From NCBI GenBank assembly GCA_933228675.1, contig OW121741.1:116669248-116733247 (forward strand): DNA of 64,000 bases, given 5' to 3'. Shown in pieces: positions 13,591 to 25,379 of the stretch. Position 1 is the first letter of the stretch. The number at the start of each line of letters is the position of its first letter. Origin of the DNA: Stomorhina lunata. Its lineage: Eukaryota > Arthropoda > Insecta > Diptera > Rhiniidae. The notes beneath the pieces are model-generated. The model searched no databases and was not told the DNA's origin. It was given only the letters and a program-made list of their open reading frames with translations. The position numbers and the translations under genes were made by a program.

Positions 13591-15888
13591 CAATTTGCTT
13601 AAAAATTTACGCCTTAACGACTGCAACACTTTTTCCCTAAATTTTAGAAAATATTAAACTTTGTTCTACGATCGTCAAATTTTGTTGATTTTTTTTCTTA
13701 AGAAGAGACTTTCGTCTTTCATGTGGTTATGGTGGGAGCACCAAGCAAAAACAAGATAACTTAGTTTTTGCCCAAAGGAAATAAAAACACTGAATTTTGT
13801 AGATATTTTTTCTCCTAAACTATATACGAGACTAAGTTATTTTCTTCTGCAGACTAAAACCAAGGTTCTGTATCTTAATTAAATCGACATCAAGATTAAA
13901 GCTGTGAAACTATATTCGATACATGAGCTACTGAGTTCGATGAAAAATTTCATCACTTTTAATTTTAGAACATTAAGCACATTTCAAAGCCTTTCTATAA
14001 ACCGATTGTCTTGAAATTTAACGCACTAACTCATTCTAAAATTCTCTTGAAGTCTTGATCTTCTAAAGTATTTCTCTCGAAAAATGACATTGCTTTAAGT
14101 ATTTTTTTTTAGAAAATTTTCTAAAATGTCAACAAATCTCTTGCCCGTTTAGTCTATAAATATTAATAATTATTAATCATTTTGTGTGCATTTTAATTGA
14201 CATAATTCACAGTATTTAAAACTACGAAAAAATTCGAAAATATTCTTAACCAAATGATTTTCGACTTTAAATGAATTTTGTCAAATCTAAAAAACTCCCT
14301 AGCTTCAACTGTTAAATAGATTTTTTTAGTATTATGGGGTTTTGATAACAAAAAAAAAGTTTTCATAGAATTTTAAAACTAAAGTTAGTATTTGGCAACT
14401 ATTAATATTTATACTATCACTATCTACATAAAAACTAACGAGTTTTAAAAGAAATATAAATATATTTTGTTTTTATGGTATTTGTTAGGAACACTGAGAA
14501 AAAATTTACTTTTTGAAAAATGTTAATAAAATTAAGTTTCAGTTGGATAGAACTTTTCTCACTAAAGACCTTTTAAATCAAATTTGCAAAAAAATTTAAA
14601 AATAAAATCTCAGTTTTAGAAAAATGTTGAATTTTAATGCATATATTTGCATTTTTCTATATTTTCTATACTTTTCTGTAGCAAATATATATTATAAAAA
14701 TATTTTTGTGGCAAAAAATTTAATTTAGTTTAGGCGATATCTTAGGTATTTAAGACCGTAGTAGGATATGTGTTAATGACGGAAACCCTTCAGCAGCTCC
14801 ACAAACTTGACATATGGAAAGACGGACATAATAAATTGTCTTTCCTAGTCGATCGTTATAAATTTTGTGTGGGGTGTGTGACAAAAATTAAAAATTTACA
14901 AACTGAACAATGAACTTGTTATTTGATTTAGAGGGTTTTCATAACTTATTATATTAATATTTTAAAAATGTTAAATAACCTTCTCTTGTATACTTTTGAG
15001 TTTAAGTTCGTGATATCAATCCCCCTTTTTCGTAACCGGCTACTTAAACCTAACGATACTTATAAATTAATTACTCACATTTTGAATAAAGAGCTTTTTA
15101 ATGTGTAACTAATTATAAAGTGTTGCAGATTTATAACTAAAATATTATTAAACCATAATTAAAATTATATGGGGGAGTCGGTAAATAAAATGTTCTTGAC
15201 GATGATTGATGTAAAGGTTCCCCTAAATGCAAGAACCACTACCAGGAAAAGGGTTAAGTCTAAGTTTTAAAGAAATTATAAAAAAAAAATTGTATGGTAA
15301 GGAGAATATTAAATTTATTAATTTGTTAACAAAACTTTAATATTAAATTAAAATTTAACTTATGAACTTTTGATTTAATAATTGGTATTTTTTAAAGAGG
15401 CTCTAAACTTTAACATAGCAAAACTTTTTAAAAAAGAGCCATTTTGCCAGAAATCTATAGATTAGGCTACTTTTAGCCAAAAGAATATCTTTCGAATGAA
15501 GTAGATTTTCTTTCTAAATCGGGGAACAGGCTATAAATATTTCCTTAAATCCAATTTGAAGTTATATATGGGTTGGATTATCTCTTTAAATGTATTTTTG
15601 TAACTCAAAGCCACAAATTTTAATAATTAATTCTTCAATTTCTTTAAGTGCATTTTATGCTTATTTTCCAGTTGATTCCTCAAATACAATTTCACACTTT
15701 TCTATTGTCTAAATTTTGTATTTAGTTGTTGTTTGTTTGCTAATAATTCGCAAATTTATTTATTTTATTTCATTTATTGTTATTTTCTATTTTAAATTCT
15801 TATTCATTTGTGTGTGTGAGAGGGAATATTGCACAGTGTCGCCATTACTTCCAATCTAAAAATTTGTTAAATTTGATATAAATTTAAG
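13591..15888. other. AT-rich stretch without recognised gene
   Basis: I found no long open frame, RNA gene or tandem repeat. The phrase TTGCACAGTGTCG near 15829 is mirrored beyond the following satellite array (see array 1). Confidence 0.5.
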
Positions 15889-17556
15889 ACATGGACAGCG
15901 ATCAAGATATAGATCGGGACATGGACAAAGATATAGACCAATACATAGACTAAGACATAGACTAAGACTTAGACTAAGACATAGACTAAGACATAGACTA
16001 AGACATAGACTAAGACATAGACTAAGACATAGACTAAGACATAGACTAAGACATAGACTAAGACATAGACTAAGACATAGACTAAGACATAGACTAAGAC
16101 ATAGACTAAGACATAGACTAAGACATAGACTAAGACATAGACTAAGACATAGACTAAGACATAGACTAAGACATAGACTAAGACATAGACTAAGACATAG
16201 ACTAAGACATAGACTAAGACATAGACTAAGACATAGACTAAGACATAGACTAAGACATAGACTAAGACATAGACTAAGACATAGACTAAGACATAGACTG
16301 AGACATAGACTAAGACATAGACTAAGACATAGACTAAGACATAGACTAAGACATAGACTAAGACATAGACTAAGACATAGACTAAGACATAGACTAAGAC
16401 ATAGACTAAGACATAGACTAAGACATAGACTAAGACATAGACTAAGACATAGACTAAGACATAGACTAAGACATAGACTAAGACATAGACTAAGACATAG
16501 ACTAAGACATAGACTAAGACATAGACTAAGACATAGACTAAGACATAGACTAAGACATAGACTAAGACATAGACTAAGACATAGACTAAGACATAGACTA
16601 AGACATAGACTAAGACATAGACTAAGACATAGACTAAGACATAGACTAAGAAATAGACTAAGACATAGACTAAGACATAGACTAAGACATAGACTAAGAC
16701 ATAGACTAAGACATAGACTAAGACATAGACTAAGACATAGACTAAGACATAGACTAAGACATAGACTAAGACATAGACTAAGACATAGACTAAGACATAG
16801 ACTAAGACATAGACTAAGACATAGACTAAGACATAGACTAAGACATAGACTAAGACATAGACTAAGACATAGACTAAGACATAGACTAAGACATAGACTA
16901 AGACATAGACTAAGACATAGACTAAGACATAGACTAAGACATAGACTAAGACATAGACTAAGACATAGACTAAGACATAGACTAAGACATAGACTAAGAC
17001 ATAGACTAAGACATAGACTAAGACATAGACTAAGACATAGACTAAGACATAGACTAAGACATAGACTAAGACATAGACTAAGACATAGACTAAGACATAG
17101 ACTAAGACATAGACTAAGACATAGACTAAGACATAGACTAAGACATAGACTAAGACATAGACTAAGACATAGACTAAGACATAGACTAAGACATAGACTA
17201 AGACATAGACTAAGACATAGACTAAGACATAGACTAAGACATAGACTAAGACATAGACTAAGACATAGACTAAGACATAGACTAAGACATAGACTAAGAC
17301 ATAGACTAAGACATAGACTAAGACATAGACTAAGACATAGACTAAGACTAAGACATAGACTAAGACATAGACTAAGACATAGACTAAGACTAAGACATAG
17401 ACTAAGACATAGACTAAGACGTAGACTAAGACATAGACTAAGACATAGACTAAGACATAGACTAAGACATAGACTAAGACATAGACTAAGACATAGACTA
17501 AGACATAGACTAAGACATAGACTAAGACATAGACTAAGGCATAGACTTTAGTCTAA
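15889..17556. repeat. 12-bp satellite array 1 (ATAGACTAAGAC orientation)
   Basis: The unit GACTAAGACATA repeats about 135 times with very few substitutions. Near 17341-17400 two 6-bp deletions give GACTAAGACTAAGAC, showing that the 12-mer is built from two related hexamers, GACTAA and GACATA. The left edge (15889-15950) is degenerate, with GATATAGATC and GACATGGAC variants. The array is flanked by GCACAGTGTC on the left (15831) and its complement GACACTGTGC on the right (near 17603). It is in opposite orientation to the other three 12-bp loci. Confidence 0.97.
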
Positions 17557-17794
17557 AAAATAAAATTTCCTTTACTTTAAGATCGTGATATATTTAAATT
17601 TTGGACACTGTGCAGCTGGTGGGAGAGATAGTTTTGTTGACAACTTTCTCACTATTGTTATTGTTGTTGCAAATATTTAGTATTTATGAAAATAATAAAA
17701 AATAGTATTGCATACTTTTAAGCGAACGTAATAAAAACATATTTAAACAATAGAAACTGCACATGAGAAATCAAATGTGAAAACCAGAAAAACA
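17557..17794. other. Short unique spacer
   Basis: Contains the inverted flank motif of array 1 (GACACTGTGCAGCTGG near 17603); otherwise nothing is recognised. Confidence 0.4.
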
Positions 17795-17943
17795 CAGTGG
17801 GGTGACAAATAAAGATAATGATTTTATTTCTAAACTTTATAAAGTTTCAATTCTATGATTTTCTTGAATCTAAAGGTCATTTTAACTGTTACCAGATTTT
17901 TCGTGTGATATGAGTGACAGATTTTTTATGACACACCCCACTG
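17795..17943. mobile_element. Short MITE-like element with CAGTGGGGTG ends
   Basis: The left end reads CAGTGGGGTGACAAATAAA. The right end, on the opposite strand, reads CAGTGGGGTGTGTCATAAA. The right end is followed by TA; the left is preceded by CA, which could be a mutated TA target duplication of the mariner type. It is 149 bp long and non-coding. Confidence 0.55.
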
Positions 17944-18756
17944 TATATAGTTGTCGTTTCATTTGTTTCAATCTCCATATCAAATAGTAATTGTGCATTT
18001 TCTAAACTATTTCTTTCTATTGTTAAATGTATTTTATGCACTTTTTTTACTCCCCAAAACAATTTAACAATATTTTATTTTCTCTAAAGATAATAATGTA
18101 TAAAAAAGAACTGCACTAACTCAAATACATATACGAGTATTTTTTTGATTATTTCAGTTCTTTCGTTTCCAGATATTTTTCAAATTTGTTTATTGTCATC
18201 TCGTTGGGTTATAAATTTGCAATTTATTGTATAAATCATAGAAATAGATGAAAGAAATGATTTTATGTGTAATCGTATCATAAAATATTATTATTTAAAT
18301 TAGTTTTCAATACATTTAACAAAATCATCGTTACGTTATTATACGTTTTTAATATTATATTTTATTTGATATACAAGTTTTTATTGTTATTATCAAATAA
18401 TTGAGTTTTAAAATTGTTGTAAATGCTGTTGTTGCAGTTTTGTTTTGGAAATATTTAGAGAAAAGGATTTGTTTGTTAAATACATATGCAAATTTATAAA
18501 AATGTTTATAATTTATATAAATTTATTTATATATAAATATTTAGCAAATTCAAATAGGATTATGATTTGACTACAAAAATAACAAACACATTAGATATAA
18601 CAACAATTATAATGAAATCAAATACATATGTACATAAATGGAAGTATGGATATAGGTAAATCCATTTAAAAGTAGAAGCGACATTTCCGATTAGAGCTTC
18701 ACTAATCAAAAGAATATTAAATTTGAGGAAATCCAAAAATCTTGAAATTTTTGTTA
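17944..18756. other. AT-rich spacer between two inverted satellite arrays
   Basis: Very AT-rich, with TTTATATAAATTTATTTATATA-like runs near 18510. No gene is recognised. Confidence 0.5.
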
Positions 18757-20222
18757 ATGTCTTACTCTATGTCTTAGTCTATACCTTGGTCTATGTCTTA
18801 GTCTATGTCTTAGTCTATGTCTTAGTCTATGTCTTAGTCTATGTCTTAGTCTATGTCTTAGTCTATGTCTTAGTCTATGTCTTAGTCTATGTCTTAGTCT
18901 ATGTCTTAGTCTATGTCTTAGTCTATGTCTTAGTCTATATCTTAGTCTATGTCTTAGTCTATGTCTTAGTCTATATCTTAGTCTATGTCTTAGTCTATGT
19001 CTTAGTCTATGTCTTAGTCTATGTCTTAGTATATGTCTTAGTCTATGTCTTAGTCTATGTCTTAGTCTATGTCTTAGCCTATGTCTTAGTCTATGTCTTA
19101 GTCTATGTCTTAGTCTATGTCTTAGCCTATGTCTTAGTCTATGTCTTAGTCTATGTCTTAGTCTATGTCTTAGTCTATGTCTTAGTCTATGTCTTAGTCT
19201 ATGTCTTAGTCTATGTCTTAGTCTATGTCTTAGTCTATGTCTTAGTCTATGTCTTAGGCTATGTCTTAGTCTATGTCTTAGTCTCTGTCTTAGTCTATGT
19301 CTTAGTCTATGTCTTAGTCTATGCCTTAGTCTATGTCTTAGTCTATGTCTTAGTCTATGTCTTAGTCTATGTCTTAGTCTAAATCTTAGTCTACGTCTTA
19401 GTCTATGTCTTAGTCTATATATTAGTCTATGTCTTAGTCTCTGTCTTAGTCTACGTCTTAGTCTATGTCTTAGTCTATGTCTTAGTCTATATCTTAGTCT
19501 ATGTCTTAGTCTATGTCTTAGTCTATGTCTTAGTCTATGTCTTAGTCTATGTCTTAGTCTATGTCTTAGACTATGTCTTAGTCTATGTCTTAGTCTATGT
19601 CTTACTCTATGTCTAACTCTATGTCTTAGTCTATGTCTTAGTCTATGTCTTAGTCTACGTCTTAGTCTATGTCTTAGTCTATGTCTTAGTCTATATCTTA
19701 GTCTATGTCTTAGTCTATGTCTTAGTCTATGTCTTAGTCTATATCTTAGTCTATGTCTTAGTATATGTCTTAGTCTATGTCTTAGTCTATGTCTTAGTCT
19801 ATGTCTTAGTCTATGTCTTAGTCTATGTCTTAGTCTATGTCTTAGCCTATGTCTTAGTCTATGTCTTAGTCTATGTCTTAGTCTATGTCTTAGTCTATGT
19901 CTTAGTCTATGCCTGAGTCTATGTGTTAGTCTATGTCTAAGTCTATATCTTAGTCTATGTCTTAGTCTATGTCTTAGTCTATGTCTTAGTCTATGTCTTA
20001 GTCTATGTCTTAGTCTATGTCTTAGTCTATGTCTTAGTCTATGTCTTAGTCTATGTCTTAGTCTATGTCTTAGTCTATGTCTTAGTCTATGTCTTAGTCT
20101 ATGTGTTAGTCTATGTCTTAGTCTACGTCTTAGTCTATGTCTTTGTCTATGTCTTAGTCTATGTCTTAGTCTATATCTAAGTCTATGTCTTTGTCTGTGA
20201 CTTAGTCTATTTCATAGTCTCT
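18757..20222. repeat. 12-bp satellite array 2 (GTCTTAGTCTAT orientation)
   Basis: About 120 copies of GTCTTAGTCTAT, with many more point variants than array 1 (for example GTCTCTGTC, GTATATG, GCCTATG). The right edge degenerates to CTATCTTGATTTTGATCTTT, which on the opposite strand resembles the degenerate left edge of array 1. The stop-free frame that reads repeated Val-Leu-Val-Tyr is a property of the unit and not a gene. Confidence 0.96.
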
Positions 20223-21794
20223 ATCTTGATTTTGATCTTTGTCTACATCAACTGTCGGATTGATAATAGTGTCCCAACTTTCGTTAAATTCCCTAGTGTA
20301 GTTCTTTTTTTTTGTCCTTTTTTGTTTGGATATTCCCCTATGTTTGTATGTAAATTGTATATTAATGTTAAATTTAATGTAGATTTATAAATTTTGTAAC
20401 ATCCAAATTATTTCGTATGTATATTTAATCAAACTAATGTATCCAAATGCTCTCAGGAGTAACATAAATTTCTACTATTATTAAACTAAATAAACTACTT
20501 AAGTATGTATGTATTTGTTTGTTTGTGTAATTTATTTATGTTGTGTATGTGAAGATGTTTATGTAAAATTACATTAATATATTTGTTTCTTCTTGTTTAG
20601 CAAAAGTCTCTGGGATATTTTTGTTTTTAGATAGTTTGAATATGAGAACATAGATATTAATAAATTTTTAATAAATCATTTTAAAATGTTTTTTTTTAAA
20701 TTATTTGCTTAAGAAGTAAGAATCTTAACAAAAACCTAAAGGAAGTAAAATATTTTATAATTTTCGGAAGAAGTATTTTTTTATCGGTTTATATGGTCTA
20801 TGTCTTGACTAAAGAGATTTCTTACTTTTTAGTTTATAATATCAAACGCTATAACCAATTGCAGAATTCCTAATAAATTCATTGGTATTAACAAAAGTGT
20901 CCTTGAGTTAAATTCCTGCTAGAAATTTCTTTATCATATTTATTTTTCTTCAGAAAATGTTCAGAAACACTTGACCTTGTTAAGATTGAATTTATTCATA
21001 TAAAAGTGTTCATTGTATTCATATATATAATATGAGTATCTTTTAACCACATGTATTTATATCTATTTATGTAAGTTCTGTTTGCAAATAAATTTATTTA
21101 GTTAAAATGCTCTTTTAGGGATTTAATAGTTTGTTCTGCATTAAATATTTGCTTAAAGTAGAAGTAATTATTTATCTATTTGTATGTGTTATAAATGCTT
21201 ACATATCCATTTATATGTATAAATAATTATCATGTAAATGTATTTTCCTATGTATGTGTGCATGTTTGTAAGTAGAATATATAGATTTTATCATTTTCTA
21301 ATTATGCAAATAAACTTAAATACAATTAAATTATTTAATAAACTTGTGGGATATAAAATGGATATTTTTTTAAATTACCTTAGTAGGCTGGCGATAATTT
21401 CTGAGAAAATCTTTGTAGGATTAAAAATCTCCTAAACTTTTTGAGTTAATTACTAAGAATTTTTATTAGTATATTTTGAAATTTTTTCTTAAATAAATTT
21501 TAAGTTTTTTATTTAAATGTATTAATACATGTCTAATTTAAATACATATACACTTAAATACCTGTGTATTAGATATCAATTTACTACTACTTGTTATTCA
21601 TAAATTTTTTAATTCAGTTTTGCTGAGGGGAGTGAAAAATAGAAACTATTAATCAGTTAACTGTTAGTTTACTAAATTAATTAATTAATTTATTTTATTT
21701 TTTTATACTTAAGGTTCAAAATTTTCTCAATACTTTAAATATAAATTTAGTAACAATTCTTGTGATTATTAAGTTTTAATATTATAACGATATC
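20223..21794. other. AT-rich stretch without recognised gene
   Basis: Contains TATG/TTTG short repeats near 20505-20530. The small open frame at 21238-21435 shows no domain. Confidence 0.5.
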
Positions 21795-21910
21795 ATTTAT
21801 ACCCTACACCAGCAACCATAGATTGATAGGGTTTAATAAGTTTGTGCTGATATATGTAACACATAGAACTATTGGACTAGGTGGGCTATTGGACTAATAC
21901 TTAAAATCAA
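21795..21910. repeat. Dispersed fly element end, ACCCTACACC type
   Basis: TATACCCTACACCAGCAACC, a GATTGATAGGGT phrase and TTTGTGCTGATATATGTAAC resemble ends of dispersed elements frequent in muscoid and blowfly DNA. The matching inverted phrase GGTGTAGGGTATCATA lies near 24622, so the two may bound one older insertion. Confidence 0.4.
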
Positions 21911-21963
21911 CTCCTGAGTCTTTTTTAAGAAATTCCGTCCATCCATATACATTTTAAAAATGA

Positions 21964-23600
21964 CACTCTTCTTCTTCTGTTATCCTTGACTCCCAGTGGA
22001 GCATAGGGCCTCAACCATCCTTCTATATCGAACTCTATTGCGAGATGTTAGGCATACATCATTCCATGAATAATTTGCTGCTTATAACTCCGCTTCAATT
22101 GACCTTCTCCAAGTTCCAACAGGTGCACCAACACGACGGCCGCTTCCTTGTGGATTCCAACGAAGCGCTTGTCGAGCAATGTTGGTATTTGGCCTTCGAA
22201 GTGTGTGGATTATCCACCGCCATTTCCGTTGACATATTTCTTCATTTCTTATGCGATTTGGACACCATATATTAAGGATTTGCCGCAAGCATTTGTTTGC
22301 AAAGGTTTGTAGGCACTTATCGATGGCATTTGTAAGTTTCCAAGTTTCGCAGCCTTAATACAAGATGGACTTGATATTCGAGTTATATATTCGTAACCTA
22401 GTTGTTGATATTTGCCGAGATTTCCAAATAGCTCGGACAATGCCGTATGCTAATTGTGCCATATTAATACGCGATTCAATATCCTCGTCGGCGCCACCTT
22501 TTGTAGATACCAAACTACCAAGATAATTAAAGGTACCTACACATCCAATAACCTCGTTATCCACATTGATGTGTGGCGACGGGTTTGCGCCATAGCCTCC
22601 AGGCATAATCTTTGTCTTGGAGATATTGATTTCCAGCCCAGCTGCCCGAGATTCAACAGTAATAGCGCTAGAGTTTTCTTGAAGGTGACCTAGGCTTTGA
22701 CTTAGAAGGCATACATCATCGGAATATTCCAAGTCCTCGAGTTGTTTAAAGTGTGTCCATTGGATACCACGTCTACCATTCAGTGCCGTGTGCATTATAT
22801 TGTCGATGACAAGGATAAAAAGTATTGGTGATAAGATACATACTTGTCTTACTCCAGTAGTAACTTCGAACGGATTAGACAATTTACCTTTATGTAAAAC
22901 CCGGCATTTAAAGTCCACGTACATTGCCCGAATTAAGTTCAGAATTTTCGTTGGCATGTTACGGTTTTCTAAAATTCTACATAGATAGCTCCTATTGAGA
23001 CTGTCGAAGGCCTTCATAAAGTCGATAAACGCTAGGTAAATGGGGGTGCGGAATTCATTACATTGCTCCAGTACTATTCTTACTGTGTTGATTAGATCAA
23101 CACAAGATCTATTCTCTCGGAACCCAAACTGATTTTCGCGTAGTGTTTAGAAATTGCGTTCTATTTAAAATCACTCGACTAAGTATTTTGCTCAGTATTG
23201 GAAGAAGTGTTATTATCGTTTAGTTATTGCAGTCTTTGGAGTCACCCTTTTTTGGTGTTTTGACTAGTATACCTTCATTCCAGAAGGTTGGCAGAGCTTC
23301 TTCTTCTTCTCATATTTTACGCGCAAATGGGTGCCACAGTCTCGTCGATGGTTCAACGTCACATAAAAGCATCTCCGCTGAGATATTGTCATTGCCCGGG
23401 GCCTTGTTGCGCTTAAGGCTTTTAATGGCATTCTTCACTTCTTGTATTGTTGGTGGGCTGTGTGAAATTCCATTGAATAAACAGTCATGGTTGATTTCGT
23501 TTTGAACTTCCGTCAATGCTTCCAATCCAATGGGATTGTTTAATGTTGACTGGAAGTGTTCCATCTATCGTATTAACTGTTCATCCGGGAAAGATAACAC
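21964..23600 (-). mobile_element. Decayed RTE-type non-LTR retrotransposon copy
   Basis: A minus-strand reverse transcriptase is readable across about 1.5 kb in several frames. The 3' end lies at the low-coordinate side, where the plus strand shows CTTCTTCTTCTG, so the element would end in a short GAA-type repeat; RTE elements typically end in short simple repeats instead of poly(A). The 5' part, including the apurinic-type endonuclease, is missing beyond about 23600. Multiple frameshifts and stops show that this is an old, dead copy. Confidence 0.85.
22082..23564 (-). pseudogene. RTE reverse transcriptase, frameshifted
   Basis: Reading from high to low coordinates, fragments appear in the order expected for an RTE-clade reverse transcriptase. 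First comes SLKRNKAPGNDNISAEMLL (fingers, about 23430-23370), then KTPKKGDSKDCNN near 23240, and then a 220-codon piece (22355-23017). That piece starts FMKAFDSLNR (motif A) and includes TTGVRQVCILSP (motif B, family usual GVRQGC) and LEYSDDVCLLS (motif C, YSDD in place of YADD). A C-terminal piece (22082-22288) contains RWRWIIHTLRRPNTNIARQA and ALRWNPQGSG, the usual RTE tail. Stops and frame changes separate the pieces: at least three changes lie between 22280 and 22440 and between 23020 and 23310. The catalytic aspartates of motif C are kept, but no full product can be made. Confidence 0.85.
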
Positions 23601-24616
23601 TCTGATACACTAAAACAACTCGGGAAGCGATCTATCGCGGGTTGTAGACCTTATTGAGAACATGAAAAATCTTGCAAACAAGTTTCAGAAATACGTCCAA
23701 GTTTGGGAGTTATGCGCAAAAAAACGATTTTAATAAGGTTCGTTATTTTATCGAGCCGTAGGTCATCCAATTTGTATCCGCTTTTATTTTTTTAACAGGA
23801 AATAAAAGAAAACAGGTTGTGCTTTAGAATGCAATATCATTTTTGATACATTTGTAAATCAAAAGTATTTTTTTGTTAAGAGTATCTAAGAAACAAAAAT
23901 TAGTCCACTTTATTGCTTAATTTTATATGAAAGCTCATAAAAGCTTATATATAAGCTTATTATAACACATGAAATTAGTTCCTAATAAAAGACGATTTTC
24001 ATTTTTTAAATCATTAACCGACTAGGTCATGTACTGCGAACTACCATACGCATGTAAATATTTTTACCAAAAATTCATTATTTTGTTTACAATAGAAAAA
24101 TTTTCACTTTGGAAAAAGTTAAATAACTTTTGTAAATGTAAACCGATATCAATAAATATTGTCTTGTTTTTTTTTTTCTATATAGAACTAGCTTTAAAAG
24201 ACTGTTTAAAACAAAATTGATTCTTATAGAATAAATTTGAAATAATTGCTTTTGAATTTTATAGATTATGAAAAAAAAATTAAAAACAAAAGCGAAACTT
24301 TTAATAAAAACTTACCTTATTTCTAAGAATATAAGCTATATGCCTACAGCTTGTAAAAGCTTGATCCCTTAACTGTTTAATAGTTATAAAATCGCTTTGC
24401 AAATGTAAGAATTGGAGGTACTATAGTACTACGACCTAGCCAAAAATAGTTTTTTGTGAATATCTTCAAATTTTGCAAGTGCTTCGTAATCTTTGAAAAT
24501 GGTTTTTGTATGTCTTCTCCTAATCTAATTACTCCCACAAGGTCGCTTTCCAAGTTCTTACACGTTGGACCCGATGAAAACTAAAATTTTAATTTGTTGT
24601 CAATTGCACCTCATTT
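23601..24616. other. Non-coding stretch, nothing recognised
   Basis: It contains a perfect 18-bp palindrome, AAGCTTATATATAAGCTT, near 23941. The small open frame at 24029-24220 has no recognised domain. Confidence 0.45.
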
Positions 24617-24655
24617 GATTTCAGCGGTGTAGGGTATCATATAGTCGGGCTTGAC
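24617..24655. repeat. Dispersed fly element end, inverted to the one near 21.8 kb
   Basis: GGTGTAGGGTATCATATAGT followed by CGGGCTTGAC resembles a common element terminus in higher flies. It is the reverse complement of the ACCCTACACC phrase near 21800. Confidence 0.4.
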
Positions 24656-24903
24656 ATTATATTATATTTTCTTACTTGTATTATATTTTCTTACACTATA
24701 CATTTGCAGTGCTTCCTTTAAAAATGATTTTAAATTTAATGTGGTACACCACATGATACTAATGTGTTATAGTATACCACATTGTTTTTGTTTGATTTTT
24801 AAAGAATATACAAAACAAAGGAACAAACACTAGTTATGGCGGTTACCAGAGATTCCTGATGTCATAATACCAATTTACTTTTTCCATTTTGCAGCAATTA
24901 TTT

Positions 24904-24945
24904 ATGCTTGTTTTAAAAGTTTAAAGTACACTTTTAAAACAAGCA
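24904..24945. repeat. Small perfect hairpin next to the large inverted repeat
   Basis: TGCTTGTTTTAAAAGT and ACTTTTAAAACAAGCA form 16-bp perfect inverted arms around a 10-bp loop. Confidence 0.8.
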
Positions 24946-24948
24946 AAA

Positions 24949-25379
24949 AAGTTTTAAGTGGAAGATAAAAATAATTGTTGAGTACCTATTATGGGATTAT
25001 ATGCAATTTCTCCAGAAACATATATAATTATCTCCAGTAAACGCAAGTGCTGCTCCAGAAACATATATAATTATCTCCAGTAAACGCAAGTGCTGCTATT
25101 GTGGTATACTTTGAGTCGCTAGAAAAAATCTTGATCTACTTTTAATTTATTTAAACATTTTTCATTGGGATATCTGTACAGATATATATAACTACAGATA
25201 TCCCAATGAAAAATGTTTAAATAAATTAAAAGTAGATCAAGATTTTTTCTAGCGACTCAAAGTATACCACAATAGCTGCACTTGCGTTTACTGAAGATAA
25301 TTATATATGTTTCTGGAGAAATTGCATATATTCCCCTAATAGGTACTCACCAATTATTTTTAACTTCCACTTAAAACTT
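24949..25379. repeat. Long hairpin-forming inverted repeat, ~190-bp arms
   Basis: The left arm (24949-25178) and right arm (25193-25379) are near-identical reverse complements around a 14-nt loop (25179-25192). The inner 100 bp pair without visible mismatch, from TATCTGTA out through TCGCTAGAAAAAATCTTG and TATTGTGGTATACTTTG. The left arm has an extra 44-bp direct duplication (CTCCAGAAACATATATAATT..., starting near 25010 and 25054). If transcribed, it would fold into a long near-perfect hairpin. It may be a foldback MITE; TIR-flanking duplications are not evident. Confidence 0.9.
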
